This document shows, one piece after another, positions 17,498 through 26,066 of a stretch of 64,000 nt of DNA. The translations under genes and the position numbers were made by a program. The stretch covers positions 1 to 64,000 of the forward strand of contig CAZSXT010000017.1 in assembly GCA_964611435.1 (NCBI GenBank), given 5' to 3'. Source of the DNA: JAYPHU01 sp964611435. GTDB lineage: Bacteria; Pseudomonadota; Alphaproteobacteria; Rhodospirillales; UBA2165. A model generated the notes under the pieces. The model worked only from the letters and a program-made list of their open reading frames with translations. It was not told where the DNA came from and ran no database searches. How positions within the stretch are numbered: the first letter of the stretch is position 1; every line of letters begins with the position of its first letter.

Positions 17498-18690
17498 GTT
17501 ACGGGCTCCTGATCTTTCTGATCGCATGCCTAGCGGCAATGAACCCGGTTGCCATCGACGCCTTCCTGCCGGCCATGCCGGAAATCGCCAAGGACATGGC
17601 CGTCGATCCCGGTACTGTCGGCATCACCATTGGAGTCTACACGTTTGGCACGGCATTGGGTCAGATGATCTACGGGCCGGGTTCGGACCGGTTCGGTCGT
17701 AAACCGATGCTGATTTTCGGTCTGACTATTTTCGTGGTGGGCGCGATTGCTTCGGCGTTTGCCACCAGCATCGGAGAGCTGACCGCCTGGCGATTTCTCC
17801 AGGGGATGGGCGCCGCCTGTGGGCGCATCCTGGCCATGGCCATCGTCCGCGACAAGTACGAACGGGAACAGGCAGCCAAGCTGTTGAACTATATGATGGC
17901 CGTGGCGTCCATCATGCCCATGGTGGGCCCGCTGATCGGCAGCATTCTGATTGAATATTTCGCCTGGCAGGCGGTGTTCGTCTACATCACGCTCTTCGGC
18001 GTGATGGTGCTGTTGATCGTCGCCTTCTTTTTCAAGGAAACCCTGGCGGAAAAGAACCACCGCGCGGTGCATCCCGTCGATTTGATGATCAATAGCCGCA
18101 TCATCCTCAGCAACCGGCGGTTCGTGGCTTACACGCTATGTTCTGCCTTTTCGGGGACCGGGTTGCTGGCCTTCCTGTCGGCTGGCCCCGAAATCGTGAT
18201 CAACCTTCTGGATCAAGGGCGGAACGGCTTCGCCCTTATATTTGCGATCATGATGGTCGGCAGCATCTCCGGCAATATCATCGGCGCGCGCGTGGGAGAG
18301 CGGATGGGCATTGACCGGCTATTGGCCTGGAGTGCGGCCTTCGCGACCCTATTCGGCGTTCTCCTGCTGATCTTCGTGCTCACCGATATGGTGCTTCACT
18401 ATGTCGTTGCGCTGGTTCTACCCCTAGCCCTTTTCAAGCTTTGCGATTCCATCACCAACTCCCAGGCGACGGCGGGCGCACTAACCCCGTTTCCCAGGAT
18501 GGCCGGGCTGGCCTCAACCGTGTTGGGCGTCACCCGCCAAACCGCCGGCGCAACAATGGCCGTCGTGGTGGGCGTATTTTCAGACGGCACGACGATCCTG
18601 CCACTGGCCATAGGCGTCACCGTGGCCGGAATTGTCCCGGCCGCGATCTATGTCTTTGTCATTCGGAGGATGGGACCATTAGCTAATTAA
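17494..18690 (+). CDS. MFS exporter, Bcr/CflA type (3 of 3)
   Basis: 398 residues, ATG overlapping the previous stop by four bases. Helix 1 reads NPVAIDAFLPAMPEIAKDMA and motif A GPGSDRFGRKPMLIFG; the usual PLSDR is PGSDR here. Twelve membrane segments are expected. It ends the operon. No regulator is adjacent. Confidence 0.85.
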   Translation: MSYGLLIFLIACLAAMNPVAIDAFLPAMPEIAKDMAVDPGTVGITIGVYTFGTALGQMIYGPGSDRFGRKPMLIFGLTIFVVGAIASAFATSIGELTAWRFLQGMGAACGRILAMAIVRDKYEREQAAKLLNYMMAVASIMPMVGPLIGSILIEYFAWQAVFVYITLFGVMVLLIVAFFFKETLAEKNHRAVHPVDLMINSRIILSNRRFVAYTLCSAFSGTGLLAFLSAGPEIVINLLDQGRNGFALIFAIMMVGSISGNIIGARVGERMGIDRLLAWSAAFATLFGVLLLIFVLTDMVLHYVVALVLPLALFKLCDSITNSQATAGALTPFPRMAGLASTVLGVTRQTAGATMAVVVGVFSDGTTILPLAIGVTVAGIVPAAIYVFVIRRMGPLAN

Positions 18691-18762
18691 CAGCATGGCG
18701 TAACCGACGGCGAAGATACCCAATAGCGCCGAAAATTCCCCAGTAATCCTGATATACGACAT
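18679..18762 (-). CDS. Possible small single-pass membrane protein (27 aa)
   Basis: ATG at 18762 opens a reverse-strand frame MSYIRITGEFSALLGIFAVG followed by YAMLLIS and a stop that overlaps the end of the third MFS gene. One hydrophobic helix is present. An in-frame ATG at 18822 would add 20 residues. No strong ribosome binding site is seen. It shares an EF-x-AL-xxx-F-xxx-Y pattern with the small protein at 49180. Low certainty. Confidence 0.28.
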   Translation of the reverse strand: MSYIRITGEFSALLGIFAVGYAMLLIS

Positions 18763-18943
18763 GGCATTCTGCTCACATTTCTTGTTTTCACGACGCAAAT
18801 AACCATGCAGATTGAATGTCATCAGGCGCGATATTCTTCTAACCTATTGAAATAAAAAATTTAATTAAGCGTTGATCAAACGCTGTGGGCCGCCGATGCG
18901 GCGACAAACGGCCCAAATTTGCCGAGCTGCGGGATAAATCGGC

Positions 18944-19309
18944 CTAGCGGCCGGGCAAATTAATCACAAGCTCCTTGCCGCCGTATTTATGCACCTTGTC
19001 GTGGCCGCGGATAGTGACTTGCTTGATCCCCGCCGGGATTTTCACTCCACTCAATGACCGGGTGAACGGCTGTTCATTTTCATGAGGGTGCAGCAGCACC
19101 CGCCGGCCCAGCAATTTGCCATCCGGCCCCAGCACCTCCCAATTATCCGCATAATGCTTCCAGCCCGTATCACCGTGGCGGAGCGTGACTGTGAAATAGA
19201 AGGTATCCTTACCGCTCGCCCGCGCCTTGGCGTCGACAACGGTCACTTCCCCGGCGAGAGCCGGCACGGCGAACAGGCCAAATAAAAGGGCTAGGCACAG
19301 GCGCTTCAT
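18944..19309 (-). CDS. Exported hypothetical protein
   Basis: 121 residues from ATG 19309 (TAGGAG five bases upstream). A clear signal peptide (MKRLCLALLFGLFAVPALAG) is followed by a roughly 100-residue beta-rich domain: TFYFTVTLRHGDTGWKHYAD, then GPDGKLLGRRVLLHPHENEQ, PAGIKQVTIRGHDKVHKYGG. The His-rich turn LHPHENEQPFTRSL is distinctive. It is expected in the periplasm. The function is not recognised. Confidence 0.6.
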   Translation of the reverse strand: MKRLCLALLFGLFAVPALAGEVTVVDAKARASGKDTFYFTVTLRHGDTGWKHYADNWEVLGPDGKLLGRRVLLHPHENEQPFTRSLSGVKIPAGIKQVTIRGHDKVHKYGGKELVINLPGR

Positions 19310-19398
19310 GAGCACTCCTATCGATAAAGACTTGTTTGGACTAGTCTTCCAAAATTGGGAAGGCGTTCAAGGGCCGAGGCGGCAGCCTCACCTATTCT

Positions 19399-20295
19399 TT
19401 ACCGGCGCCTATTTTCTTCCCGCTGTTGCCCGGCATCTATCACCAATTTGAGCCCGGCCAGTAGCGCCGATTGTTCAATTTCCATGGCGACATCAGTTGG
19501 CAGCAAACAAGACACTGTGATCTTGATCCGACCGTCATTGGTGCTGGAGACTCTTGCCGACGGCTCGGGTTCCGGGATTTCAATGCCCGCCCGCTCTTCG
19601 ATATGTTCATGATAGCGCCCGGCAGCATCCTTGTAAGGGGCCAGCCCCGCGCCGACAGAGGCGAGCATAGCATCCGCAACAGGCTGCGGGTTGCTGTCCG
19701 CCTCCATGGTCAGACTGAAATTGTGCAGAACATATCGTTTGTAAAACCGCTCATTTTTCACCGGAGTGGTGAGGAACTGGCTGTTGGGGATAACGATGGC
19801 CTTACCGGTAAATTCATAGGCATTCGGCCCACTTCCTAATTCCTGCAAGGTCGTCGTTAAAAGGGTCTGATCGGTGACTTCGCCACGCGTCTCTCCGATC
19901 TCGACCCAACTTCCGACACGAAGTGCGCTGCTGGACGCCACGACGATGGAACCGCTTATGCACAAGATCAGTTCCTTGGTGGCGATGATGAAGGCGACGG
20001 CGAAGGCCGTCAGAGACAGGGCGAACGAGCGCAATGCCGGCGCCCAGATAAAGATCATGCCGAATATCAGGATCAGCAAGAGACCGTTGCGGGTGTTCGC
20101 CATGACCCGGCGACGCTGTGCAGCCTGATCCTCGAACTTCTTGTTGATCAACCGTTGTAGAACGATCCGGGTGCTAACAATCACCACAATCAGAACCAGC
20201 GTCGCCAGCAATTGATTGCCGGCTGCCTGTTCCAGCGGGCCGATAAGATCGTCTTCAAGGCTCATTTTACTATCGCTGCCGATGCTTCCCCACAT
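19399..20295 (-). CDS. MscS-family mechanosensitive ion channel
   Basis: Up to 298 residues; ATG 20265 (MSLEDDLIGPLEQA) is an alternative start. Three hydrophobic stretches occupy about residues 28-50, 72-88 and 90-115. They are followed by SGSIVVASSSALRVGSWVEI, the conserved junction between the pore helix and the beta domain, and by VIPNSQFLTTPVKN, a hallmark of the MscS beta domain. It would open under membrane tension to release solutes on osmotic downshock. A C-terminal alpha/beta domain follows. Confidence 0.8.
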   Translation of the reverse strand: MWGSIGSDSKMSLEDDLIGPLEQAAGNQLLATLVLIVVIVSTRIVLQRLINKKFEDQAAQRRRVMANTRNGLLLILIFGMIFIWAPALRSFALSLTAFAVAFIIATKELILCISGSIVVASSSALRVGSWVEIGETRGEVTDQTLLTTTLQELGSGPNAYEFTGKAIVIPNSQFLTTPVKNERFYKRYVLHNFSLTMEADSNPQPVADAMLASVGAGLAPYKDAAGRYHEHIEERAGIEIPEPEPSARVSSTNDGRIKITVSCLLPTDVAMEIEQSALLAGLKLVIDAGQQREENRRR

Positions 20296-20555
20296 GGCTC
20301 TCTATTGCGCCATCTGTACAATTGGATCAACAAATTATTCAAAAAATAAAGCAATGTGGCGGTGGCCGGAAACTAGGATCCGGACCCTAGGATCACGGGG
20401 CAACGCCGCGATGACCAACGGGCATAGCGCAAAGACCACTCCCGGTTAAAATTACCCTCTGAATATCGCAATTGATGCTTGCGCATTAAAACCGTCTTGT
20501 GCATAACGGAGCACACATAAGCGCGTATGCGCTATCTATAGTATGTCCGGCCCCA

Positions 20556-20960
20556 ATGTATTATCAAATAACGATCTATCCCGAGCACAGGTTGGTGCAC
20601 TTTAAACACGTGCTCCCATTCGATATCGAGGACGTGTACACCGGATTCCAGGAACTGTTTGCCCACAAGGATTTCGTTCGAGGATACAATATTCTACGGG
20701 ATTACTCAGCGGTCGAAATCGGCGACAACTGGGATTTTTCCCGCCTCTCCACTACCGCCACCGCCCGGATGAACGAATACCACGATAGAATCGCCCCCTG
20801 TAAAATTGCGTTATTGGCCAAGTCTCAATTGGACTTCGCCCGCACACAACAGGCCAGTCGCGTACTGGACCAAAGGCCCGAAGAAGTTACACGCAAGGGA
20901 TTTGTGAATGTCGCGGACGCCCTTGTCTGGCTGGGCGCCCCCCCCGACCTCTTAGACTAG
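20556..20960 (+). CDS. Hypothetical protein
   Basis: 134 residues from ATG 20556 (MYYQITIYPEHRLVHFKHVL); a start at 20499 would add an unlikely leader. It is soluble, with alternating strands and helices ending in GFVNVADALVWLGAPPDLLD. The layout is reminiscent of SpoIIAA/STAS-like alpha-beta proteins, but no motif confirms this. Its TAG stop lies inside a perfect hairpin shared with the convergent gene. Confidence 0.55.
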   Translation: MYYQITIYPEHRLVHFKHVLPFDIEDVYTGFQELFAHKDFVRGYNILRDYSAVEIGDNWDFSRLSTTATARMNEYHDRIAPCKIALLAKSQLDFARTQQASRVLDQRPEEVTRKGFVNVADALVWLGAPPDLLD

Positions 20961-20976
20961 GGTTCGGACCCTAGTC
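20955..20976. terminator. Symmetric hairpin holding both stop codons of a convergent pair
   Basis: GACTAGGGT and ACCCTAGTC form a nine-pair stem around TCGG. The left arm contains the TAG of the plus gene and the right arm the TAG of the minus gene. There is no long T-tract, so termination strength is uncertain. Confidence 0.55.
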
Positions 20977-21411
20977 AGAAATTTCGCAGTTTATGCTTAG
21001 GCGCACATTGGATTTGGACAAGGCCCGCCCCAGGCTGAGCTTTTCTTTCCGCGCCTTTTTCTTCAGCGCATCCTTTAGGAGCGACTTCAGTTCAAAGGTC
21101 ATATCCTCGTCTTCCAGTTGGACCACGACAGGAAGCGAAACGGAAGGTGATGACTTCGTCCGCTTGCCGCCATTGGCCTTGCGGCGGGCAGGTTTGTTTT
21201 TCTTGCCGAAGATTTCCTGCCATCCGGACCGGTATTCATCCGTGGAAACGCTGGAGAAATAACTGATTGGCCGCGATCCACCGCCACTGCTTTTCTTGGT
21301 CGAGGACTCGGATGTCGTTACCGCCGATTCGGACGAGCTTTTAGTCTCCGTCGATGCGGATTTTGCAGTATCGGAGGCCGATGATTTGGTCGTTGTCGTG
21401 CTGTCATTCAT
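20971..21411 (-). CDS. Hypothetical protein with Ser/Thr/Lys-rich disordered N-terminus
   Basis: 146 residues from ATG 21411, which has GGGG upstream. Residues 1-45 are almost entirely Ser, Thr, Lys, Glu and Asp (MNDSTTTTKSSASDTAKS onward) and must be disordered. A SRPISYFSSVSTDEYRSGWQEIF block and a basic linker (KKNKPARRKANGGKRTK) follow. The C-terminal half has FELKSLLKDALKKKARKEKL. The composition suggests binding to nucleic acid or another polyanion. No family is recognised. Confidence 0.55.
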   Translation of the reverse strand: MNDSTTTTKSSASDTAKSASTETKSSSESAVTTSESSTKKSSGGGSRPISYFSSVSTDEYRSGWQEIFGKKNKPARRKANGGKRTKSSPSVSLPVVVQLEDEDMTFELKSLLKDALKKKARKEKLSLGRALSKSNVRLSINCEISD

Positions 21412-21530
21412 GGCAGAACTACCCCTGAAAAATTGTTGGGGGTTATTTAAACAGCACGCTGTCGAAATCAAGTCCCGGCATAAAAAAAGCCCGATGGCCG
21501 GGCCTGTTCTTACGCGAATGGAAGCCGACG

Positions 21531-21836
21531 TTAGATTTCGCTGTCTGCCACCATCAAATCGGGGAAGCGCGCTTCCAACGCCTTAACGGCGGCATCTTTG
21601 GTGACACCATCGGGCAGCGACACCTTAATGGCCGTCATGTCGAGTTCCTTCAGCACAACCGGCAGTCCCACATGGTAACCCATCTGGCTGGCGATGTCGG
21701 AAAAAGAAGCCGGTGGCTCCAACACGACCAACTGAATTTTTTCCGCAGACGCGGTCTCCATTTCCGCCGCCGTCTCCGTGAAGGTCATCGGCAGCGCCAT
21801 CAGGCCGACGATCAAAATAATGAAAATTCTTTTCAT
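21531..21836 (-). CDS. Small exported hypothetical protein
   Basis: 101 residues from ATG 21836. The N-terminus (MKRIFIILIVGLMALPMTFT) is a signal peptide or anchor. The mature part is about 75 residues, with PPASFSDIASQMGYHVGLPV and LPDGVTKDAAVKALEARFPD, a small alpha-beta domain. No family is recognised. Confidence 0.5.
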   Translation of the reverse strand: MKRIFIILIVGLMALPMTFTETAAEMETASAEKIQLVVLEPPASFSDIASQMGYHVGLPVVLKELDMTAIKVSLPDGVTKDAAVKALEARFPDLMVADSEI

Positions 21837-22052
21837 GACTAAAATCCTAAAAAACATTCTCCCAGGACCGAAACGCGCTGTCCCGGTTCTTGCATAAAAC
21901 CACAGGTGTGTATCAATAGAATTTCAAAGTAATGTCTGGGTTGTAAATGGTTGTATCAACAACCCGAAACCACGCCCCCTGTCGCCAAGGCTGTATATGA
22001 CAGAGCGATTTAGGGAAACCCCTAGTTTATTGCAAATGCAAATTTTTGGGGA

Positions 22053-22712
22053 TTAGTCGGGCTTCGGTCCGGGAATGTCAGACGGCCAGCTCTCCAGCAT
22101 AGTCTGTATATAGGAGCGGAGCTTCTCCGGATCCAAATTGACCGACCGTTTGATCTTGTTAACCTCACTCTCTTCCTCTATTGGAATCTGAAGAGAGTCA
22201 GTTATCCTATTGAAAAAATTGAAATATCCACTCATTAACGTGAGTTCGATCACCTCTTCCTCGGTGAACTCCTCCCGCACCTTTTCGAACACGCCATTAT
22301 CTTCTTTGGCAGTGTTCAGCGTGATGTGTTCGGCCCACAGGATGGCCATCTTCTCGCGATTGGTGAAAAGATCGGACTCGAGATAGTCCCCGGTGCCGAT
22401 TTCAATCGTCTGCTCGTCTGTAATGCCTGCCGCTTGACCAAGCGACGTATTATGCGCGAATCAGTATCGACACCCGTTTAAGTGGCTGGTCTTGATAACA
22501 ACCATTTCCTTCAGCTTGGTGGTCAGCCGGCTACCGGCCCCTTCCCGCTGCATCACCGCATTAAACGGGATCAGGAACTTGGCGACCAGCGGGACCCGGC
22601 CCAATACCCGGTAGGAATGGGGCACCCGGCCCAACATGGCCGTCGCGGCGTCGAAGAGGTTCTTGACCTCCCCTTTGGCGCCCTCCAGCTCCAACATGGT
22701 AATTCGCGTCAT
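22053..22712 (-). CDS. AhpD/carboxymuconolactone-decarboxylase-like selenoprotein (in-frame TGA = Sec84)
   Basis: 219 residues if the in-frame TGA at 22463-22461 is read as selenocysteine. Before it the frame encodes KTSHLNGCRY and after it FAHNTSLGQAAGITDEQT, so the whole reads NGCRYUFAHN. That is exactly the CxxC-xxxH active site of AhpD-like proteins with Sec replacing the second Cys (C81, U84, H87). The frame stays open for 136 residues beyond the TGA and aligns with the plus-strand homologue at 24047, including GYFNFFNRITDS near the C-terminus. A hairpin with a GGTC loop follows 14 bases after the TGA. It lies 15 bases downstream of an HxlR-type regulator and is probably cotranscribed. 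AhpD-like proteins are thiol peroxidases or disulfide reductases; the physiological substrate is unknown. Confidence 0.85.
22429..22446 (-). promoter_or_regulatory. Bacterial SECIS-like hairpin after Sec codon (AhpD-like 1)
   Basis: On the reverse strand GTCGCTT pairs with AAGCGGC (one G-T pair) around a GGTC loop, beginning 14 bases after the TGA. A short stem with G at the loop start, close behind UGA, is what SelB recognises. Confidence 0.7.
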
Positions 22713-22727
22713 CGGATTTGCGCTCCT

Positions 22728-23132
22728 TTACTCTACTTCGTCGTCGCGACGGTCGTAGTCGGTGATCGCCTGCTCAACCTGATCAATATTCTCGATGGCC
22801 CAATTGCACAGCCCATCCACCGCCACCACACAAGACCTACCCAATTCGGTCAAGGAATACTCCACCTTCGGTGGGATCACGGGATAAACCTTGCGTTCCA
22901 CCAGACCAATCCTCTCCAGATGACGGAGGGTTTGGGTCAGCATTTTTTGTGAAATATCGCCAATGTCCCGGCGAAGTTCGGAATAGCGCATGGTTTTCCG
23001 CGATAGCTGGCGAATTACCAAAACATTCCACTTATTCGACAGATGCCCAATTATCGTTTGAGCCGGGCGAGACGGAAATTGTCCGGGCTCGTACGTGGGG
23101 GCTGCACGCCCGTCATTGGAAAACGTATCCAT
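22728..23132 (-). CDS. HxlR-family transcriptional regulator
   Basis: 134 residues from ATG 23132, with GGGAG eight bases upstream; a TTG at 23153 is less likely. The winged-helix core is typical of HxlR: IGHLSNKWNVLVIRQLSRKT, MRYSELRRDIGDISQKMLTQ, TLRHLERIGLVERKVYPVIP and PKVEYSLTELG. Family members often sense electrophiles, quinones or thiol stress. It precedes a selenoprotein gene and faces the EthD-like selenoprotein operon, so it probably controls both arms from the shared intergenic region. Confidence 0.88.
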   Translation of the reverse strand: MDTFSNDGRAAPTYEPGQFPSRPAQTIIGHLSNKWNVLVIRQLSRKTMRYSELRRDIGDISQKMLTQTLRHLERIGLVERKVYPVIPPKVEYSLTELGRSCVVAVDGLCNWAIENIDQVEQAITDYDRRDDEVE

Positions 23133-23277
23133 TATCGCACTCCCATTTATCAAGCTACCAATTTATAGGTACTTTTAGGTAAGTATATTATGTTTTTGCC
23201 TATACCGTGTCAAACGACTTGTATATGAAATTCCATCGGTCATAATGAAAAGAGAATAACAGGGAGGTTTAAGCAAA
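23133..23277. promoter_or_regulatory. Divergent control region of the selenoprotein arms
   Basis: AT-rich gap between the HxlR gene and the EthD-like gene. TAGGTA occurs twice, ten bases apart (23166-23171 and 23176-23181), with an inverted partner GCCTATA near 23198. This is a plausible operator for the adjacent HxlR regulator. A good ribosome binding site (GGGAGG) ends the region. Confidence 0.45.
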
Positions 23278-24021
23278 ATGGATCAAGGAATTCGCGCCGT
23301 TTGGTACGATTTACGCGAGGACGGACGGCAGGACTACCTGGATTGGCTGCACAACTCCCACCTCCCCCTTGTCCTGCAACAGCCTGGGGTTTCTTGGGCG
23401 GCCCACTATGAAATCACCGGCGGCGGCGCCAAGCTCTATGAAGACCACGACGTCACCGAGGACATCTTTCAGCGCCCTGAAGAAGACATCGGCAACGGCA
23501 CCGACTATCTGCTATTGATCGGCGCGGGCTCCCCGCACCTGTTTTTCAAACCTCCCTTTCACGAGTGGGAATTGGAACAGCCCGGCGCGCCTGAGATGAT
23601 CGGCAGGCGCATCGGCGCCCGACCCGTGGTCTTTACCGAAGAAGCGCGGGTAAACGGTCCCGAATTTGATGCCCGCGCCCAAAGCGCGACGCCGGGCCCG
23701 GCCATCCAAATGGGCAACTTCCGCACCCGGTCGGTCGAGGACGAATTCGACTTGGCCGCCTGGTACGCCAACTATCGCTTTCCGGCCATGGCCAAGATGC
23801 CCGGCTGCATCAACACCCGAAAATTGGTCTCCGTCGCCGGCTGGGTGAAGCATTCCATTCTTTACGAGTTCACGTCTCTGGAGGCGCGGGCCGAAGGCTT
23901 CGGCAAGCACGAGGCTCTAGGTCTGGACGACACCGTCTGGACCTCCAAGATCGTCAAATACACCATCCACGCGCCGGGCAGCCCCAGCGTGGGCCGCCGC
24001 ATCTGGCCGGCCGTCGATTGA
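23278..24021 (+). CDS. EthD-like ferredoxin-fold (dimeric alpha/beta barrel) protein
   Basis: 247 residues. The first half has YLDWLHNSHLPLVLQQPGVS followed by WAAHYE, the WxxxxHxPl pattern of EthD and related dimeric alpha-beta barrel proteins. The second half repeats a degenerate form (AAWYANYRFPAMAKMPGCIN), so it looks like a tandem duplication of the domain. Such proteins act in ring-substrate or ether degradation, or as small-molecule binding partners. It begins the operon containing three selenoprotein genes and lies 25 bases before the next one. Confidence 0.55.
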   Translation: MDQGIRAVWYDLREDGRQDYLDWLHNSHLPLVLQQPGVSWAAHYEITGGGAKLYEDHDVTEDIFQRPEEDIGNGTDYLLLIGAGSPHLFFKPPFHEWELEQPGAPEMIGRRIGARPVVFTEEARVNGPEFDARAQSATPGPAIQMGNFRTRSVEDEFDLAAWYANYRFPAMAKMPGCINTRKLVSVAGWVKHSILYEFTSLEARAEGFGKHEALGLDDTVWTSKIVKYTIHAPGSPSVGRRIWPAVD

Positions 24022-24046
24022 CATTACCACGAAGGAGAAAAACACA

Positions 24047-24715
24047 ATGTCGTTACTCACCATCATTCAGGATGAAGACGCCTCCCCGGAAGCAAAGGTC
24101 ATCTTTGACCATTCGACACAGATGTTCGGTCGGGTCGCCAATGCTGTCCGGGCCGGTTCGGCCACGCCGAAGATCATGCAGTCCCTGTTCAGCTTTATCG
24201 TCTGCGGATTGCGAGAGGACATTTCCGGCATCCTGGCGGTGAAGACCAAATGTCTTGTGATCCTCAAGACCTCGACCCTCAACGGCTGCGCCTATTGAAC
24301 GGGCCACAATGAAACGCTCGGTCGGGCGTTAGGATTTTCAGAAGACATGATCGACGCCGTTCGCGGCGACTACCTGAACTCGGAAATGTTCACGGACGCG
24401 GAAAAAGCGGCAATGCGTTGGGCCGAAGTAATGACGGAGAAGCTCTATCAGGGCGGCCCCGGCAAAAAACCTCAGCACCATGAAGCCTTCGCCGAGTTGC
24501 AAAAGCATTTCAGCGAGGAACAAATCGTCGAGATCGCCTTTACCTCGGGCTTCTTTAATTTTTGGAACCGCTTCACCGACAGCTTTGAAATCGACATCGA
24601 AGACCATCCGGTGATGAACCTGTTCCAGAAATCCACGTCCATCGACCCGGACGACTATGCGGCGTTCATGCGCGCCTGCTGGTGGAACGAAGACCGGGAG
24701 GGTGGCCGCGGCTGA
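24047..24715 (+). CDS. AhpD/carboxymuconolactone-decarboxylase-like selenoprotein (in-frame TGA = Sec84)
   Basis: 222 residues with TGA 24296-24298 read as Sec. The local reading is TLNGCAYUTGHNETLGRALG, the CxxC-xxxH site of the family with Sec in the second position (C81, U84, H87), at the same residue number as the minus-strand homologue. Downstream similarity is high (EIAFTSGFFNFWNRFTDSFE). The ribosome binding site is GAAGGAG. Read conventionally it would end as an 83-residue fragment stopping one residue before its catalytic position, which argues for recoding. Its stop shares a base with the next gene's ATG. It probably reduces a peroxide or disulfide and may recycle the GrdB-like partners; that role is inference. 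Confidence 0.88.
24313..24330 (+). promoter_or_regulatory. Bacterial SECIS-like hairpin after Sec codon (AhpD-like 2)
   Basis: AACGCTC pairs with GGGCGTT (one T-G pair) around a GGTC loop, starting 14 bases after the TGA. Spacer, stem length and loop are the same as in the minus-strand homologue. Confidence 0.75.
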
Positions 24716-25971
24716 TGGTTCGTATCGACGAATGGCCGGAGGATTTCCAGCAGGAATACTTCGCCAGGGAGATGCCGTCCTTCGATGCGACGCCAATGGT
24801 CAGCGGGCCACCACTTGCTGAGCGCCGGGTAGCGCTGATCTCTACCGCCGGCCTGCATCGCCGGGGCGACCGGCCGTTCACCGAACAAAGCGGCGATTTC
24901 CGGATCATCCCATCGGACATCCGCGAAGAAGAGTTGGTGATGAGCCATATCTCCACCAACTTCGACCGCACCGGTTTCATGCGGGATGCCAATGTCGCCC
25001 TTCCTCTGGACCGGTTGAAGGAAATGGCCGCCGCCGGCGAGATCGGCTCGGTAGCCGATATCCATTATTCCTTCATGGGGGCGACGCCACCGGAGAAGAT
25101 GGAGCCCAGCATCCGCGAGATTGTCGCCACCATGAAGGCGGACAAGGTCGACGCGGTTCTGCTCTGCCCGGTCTGACCTTCTTGTAAGCGCGCCGTCGGC
25201 GCGCTCGCCCACTACCTGGAAGCGGCAGGCATCGCCACTACCCATATCAGTTTGGTCCGCCCCCATACGGAGGCGATCCGTCCGCCCCGCGCACTGTGGT
25301 GCCCGTTTGAACTGGGCCGGCCGTTGGGCGCGCCGGACGAGCCTGAGTTCCAGACCCGCGTGTTGAGAGCCTTATTGACGCTGCTGGAACGCACCGACGG
25401 TCCGATCCTTGAGGATTTGGACGAGGAGCCGCCAGAGAGCGAGTTGTCGGACGAGGACATGGAGGGCTGGACCTGTCCGGTGAACTTCGGTGACGGGGAA
25501 GAGGCCGTAGACGCCGAGACCGACATCGCCGGCGCATTGGCGCAGGAGATGGCGCAACTGCAATCCTGGTACGATCTGGCGGTGGAGAAAAACGGCAAGA
25601 CGACGCTGGGCATTTCGGAAACGCCGCTGCCGACGTTAACGGCCTATCTGTTGAACTTCGCCGGCGACCTCGACACGCCGCTGTTCCGCGATGACCTGCC
25701 CCGGTTTCAAAACCTCAAGCTGGCCATCGATGAACACAAGGCGTTCTATTTCGAAGCCGGCGCCGCAAAACCCGGCAATCCAACTGACACGGATTTGGCC
25801 AACTGGTTCTACGGCGACTCCGTCATGGGCAAGCTCTTGTTGAAGATCAATGCCGCCTGCATGACCTCGGACGACGACGTGCTGCGCCACATGTCGGACC
25901 GGCGGATCATCCCGGTGCAACAGCGCCATCTCAAAGGCTTGAAGGTCGATGTACCGTCGCCGACGGGATAA
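24715..25971 (+). CDS. Selenoprotein B, glycine/sarcosine/betaine/D-proline reductase family (in-frame TGA = Sec154)
   Basis: 418 residues from ATG 24715, which overlaps the preceding stop by one base. TGA 25174-25176 reads as Sec in DAVLLCPVUPSCKRAVGAL, giving the UxxC redox pair (U154, C157) with a further Cys at 151. The N-terminal half has RRVALISTAGLHRRGDRPF, MSHISTNFDRTGFMRDANVA and IHYSFMGATPP, features of the GrdB/PrdB family. After the TGA the frame continues 264 residues with PPRALWCPFELGRPLGAP. In anaerobes these subunits reductively cleave C-N bonds of amino acids. Here no pyruvoyl subunit or GrdA/GrdC/GrdD is present, so another reaction is likely. A closely similar paralogue follows. 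Confidence 0.85.
25187..25205 (+). promoter_or_regulatory. Bacterial SECIS-like hairpin after Sec codon (GrdB-like 1)
   Basis: AGCGCGCC pairs perfectly with GGCGCGCT around GTC, starting ten bases after the TGA. It is the strongest of the four hairpins. Confidence 0.72.
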
Positions 25972-26066
25972 TGGCGATATCGTGACCACCCTGCCCTTGC
26001 CACCACGGAAACCAATCAGCATCATCCCCCCCAACCCATAACCCAAACAAAGGAAACGCGAAGAAC

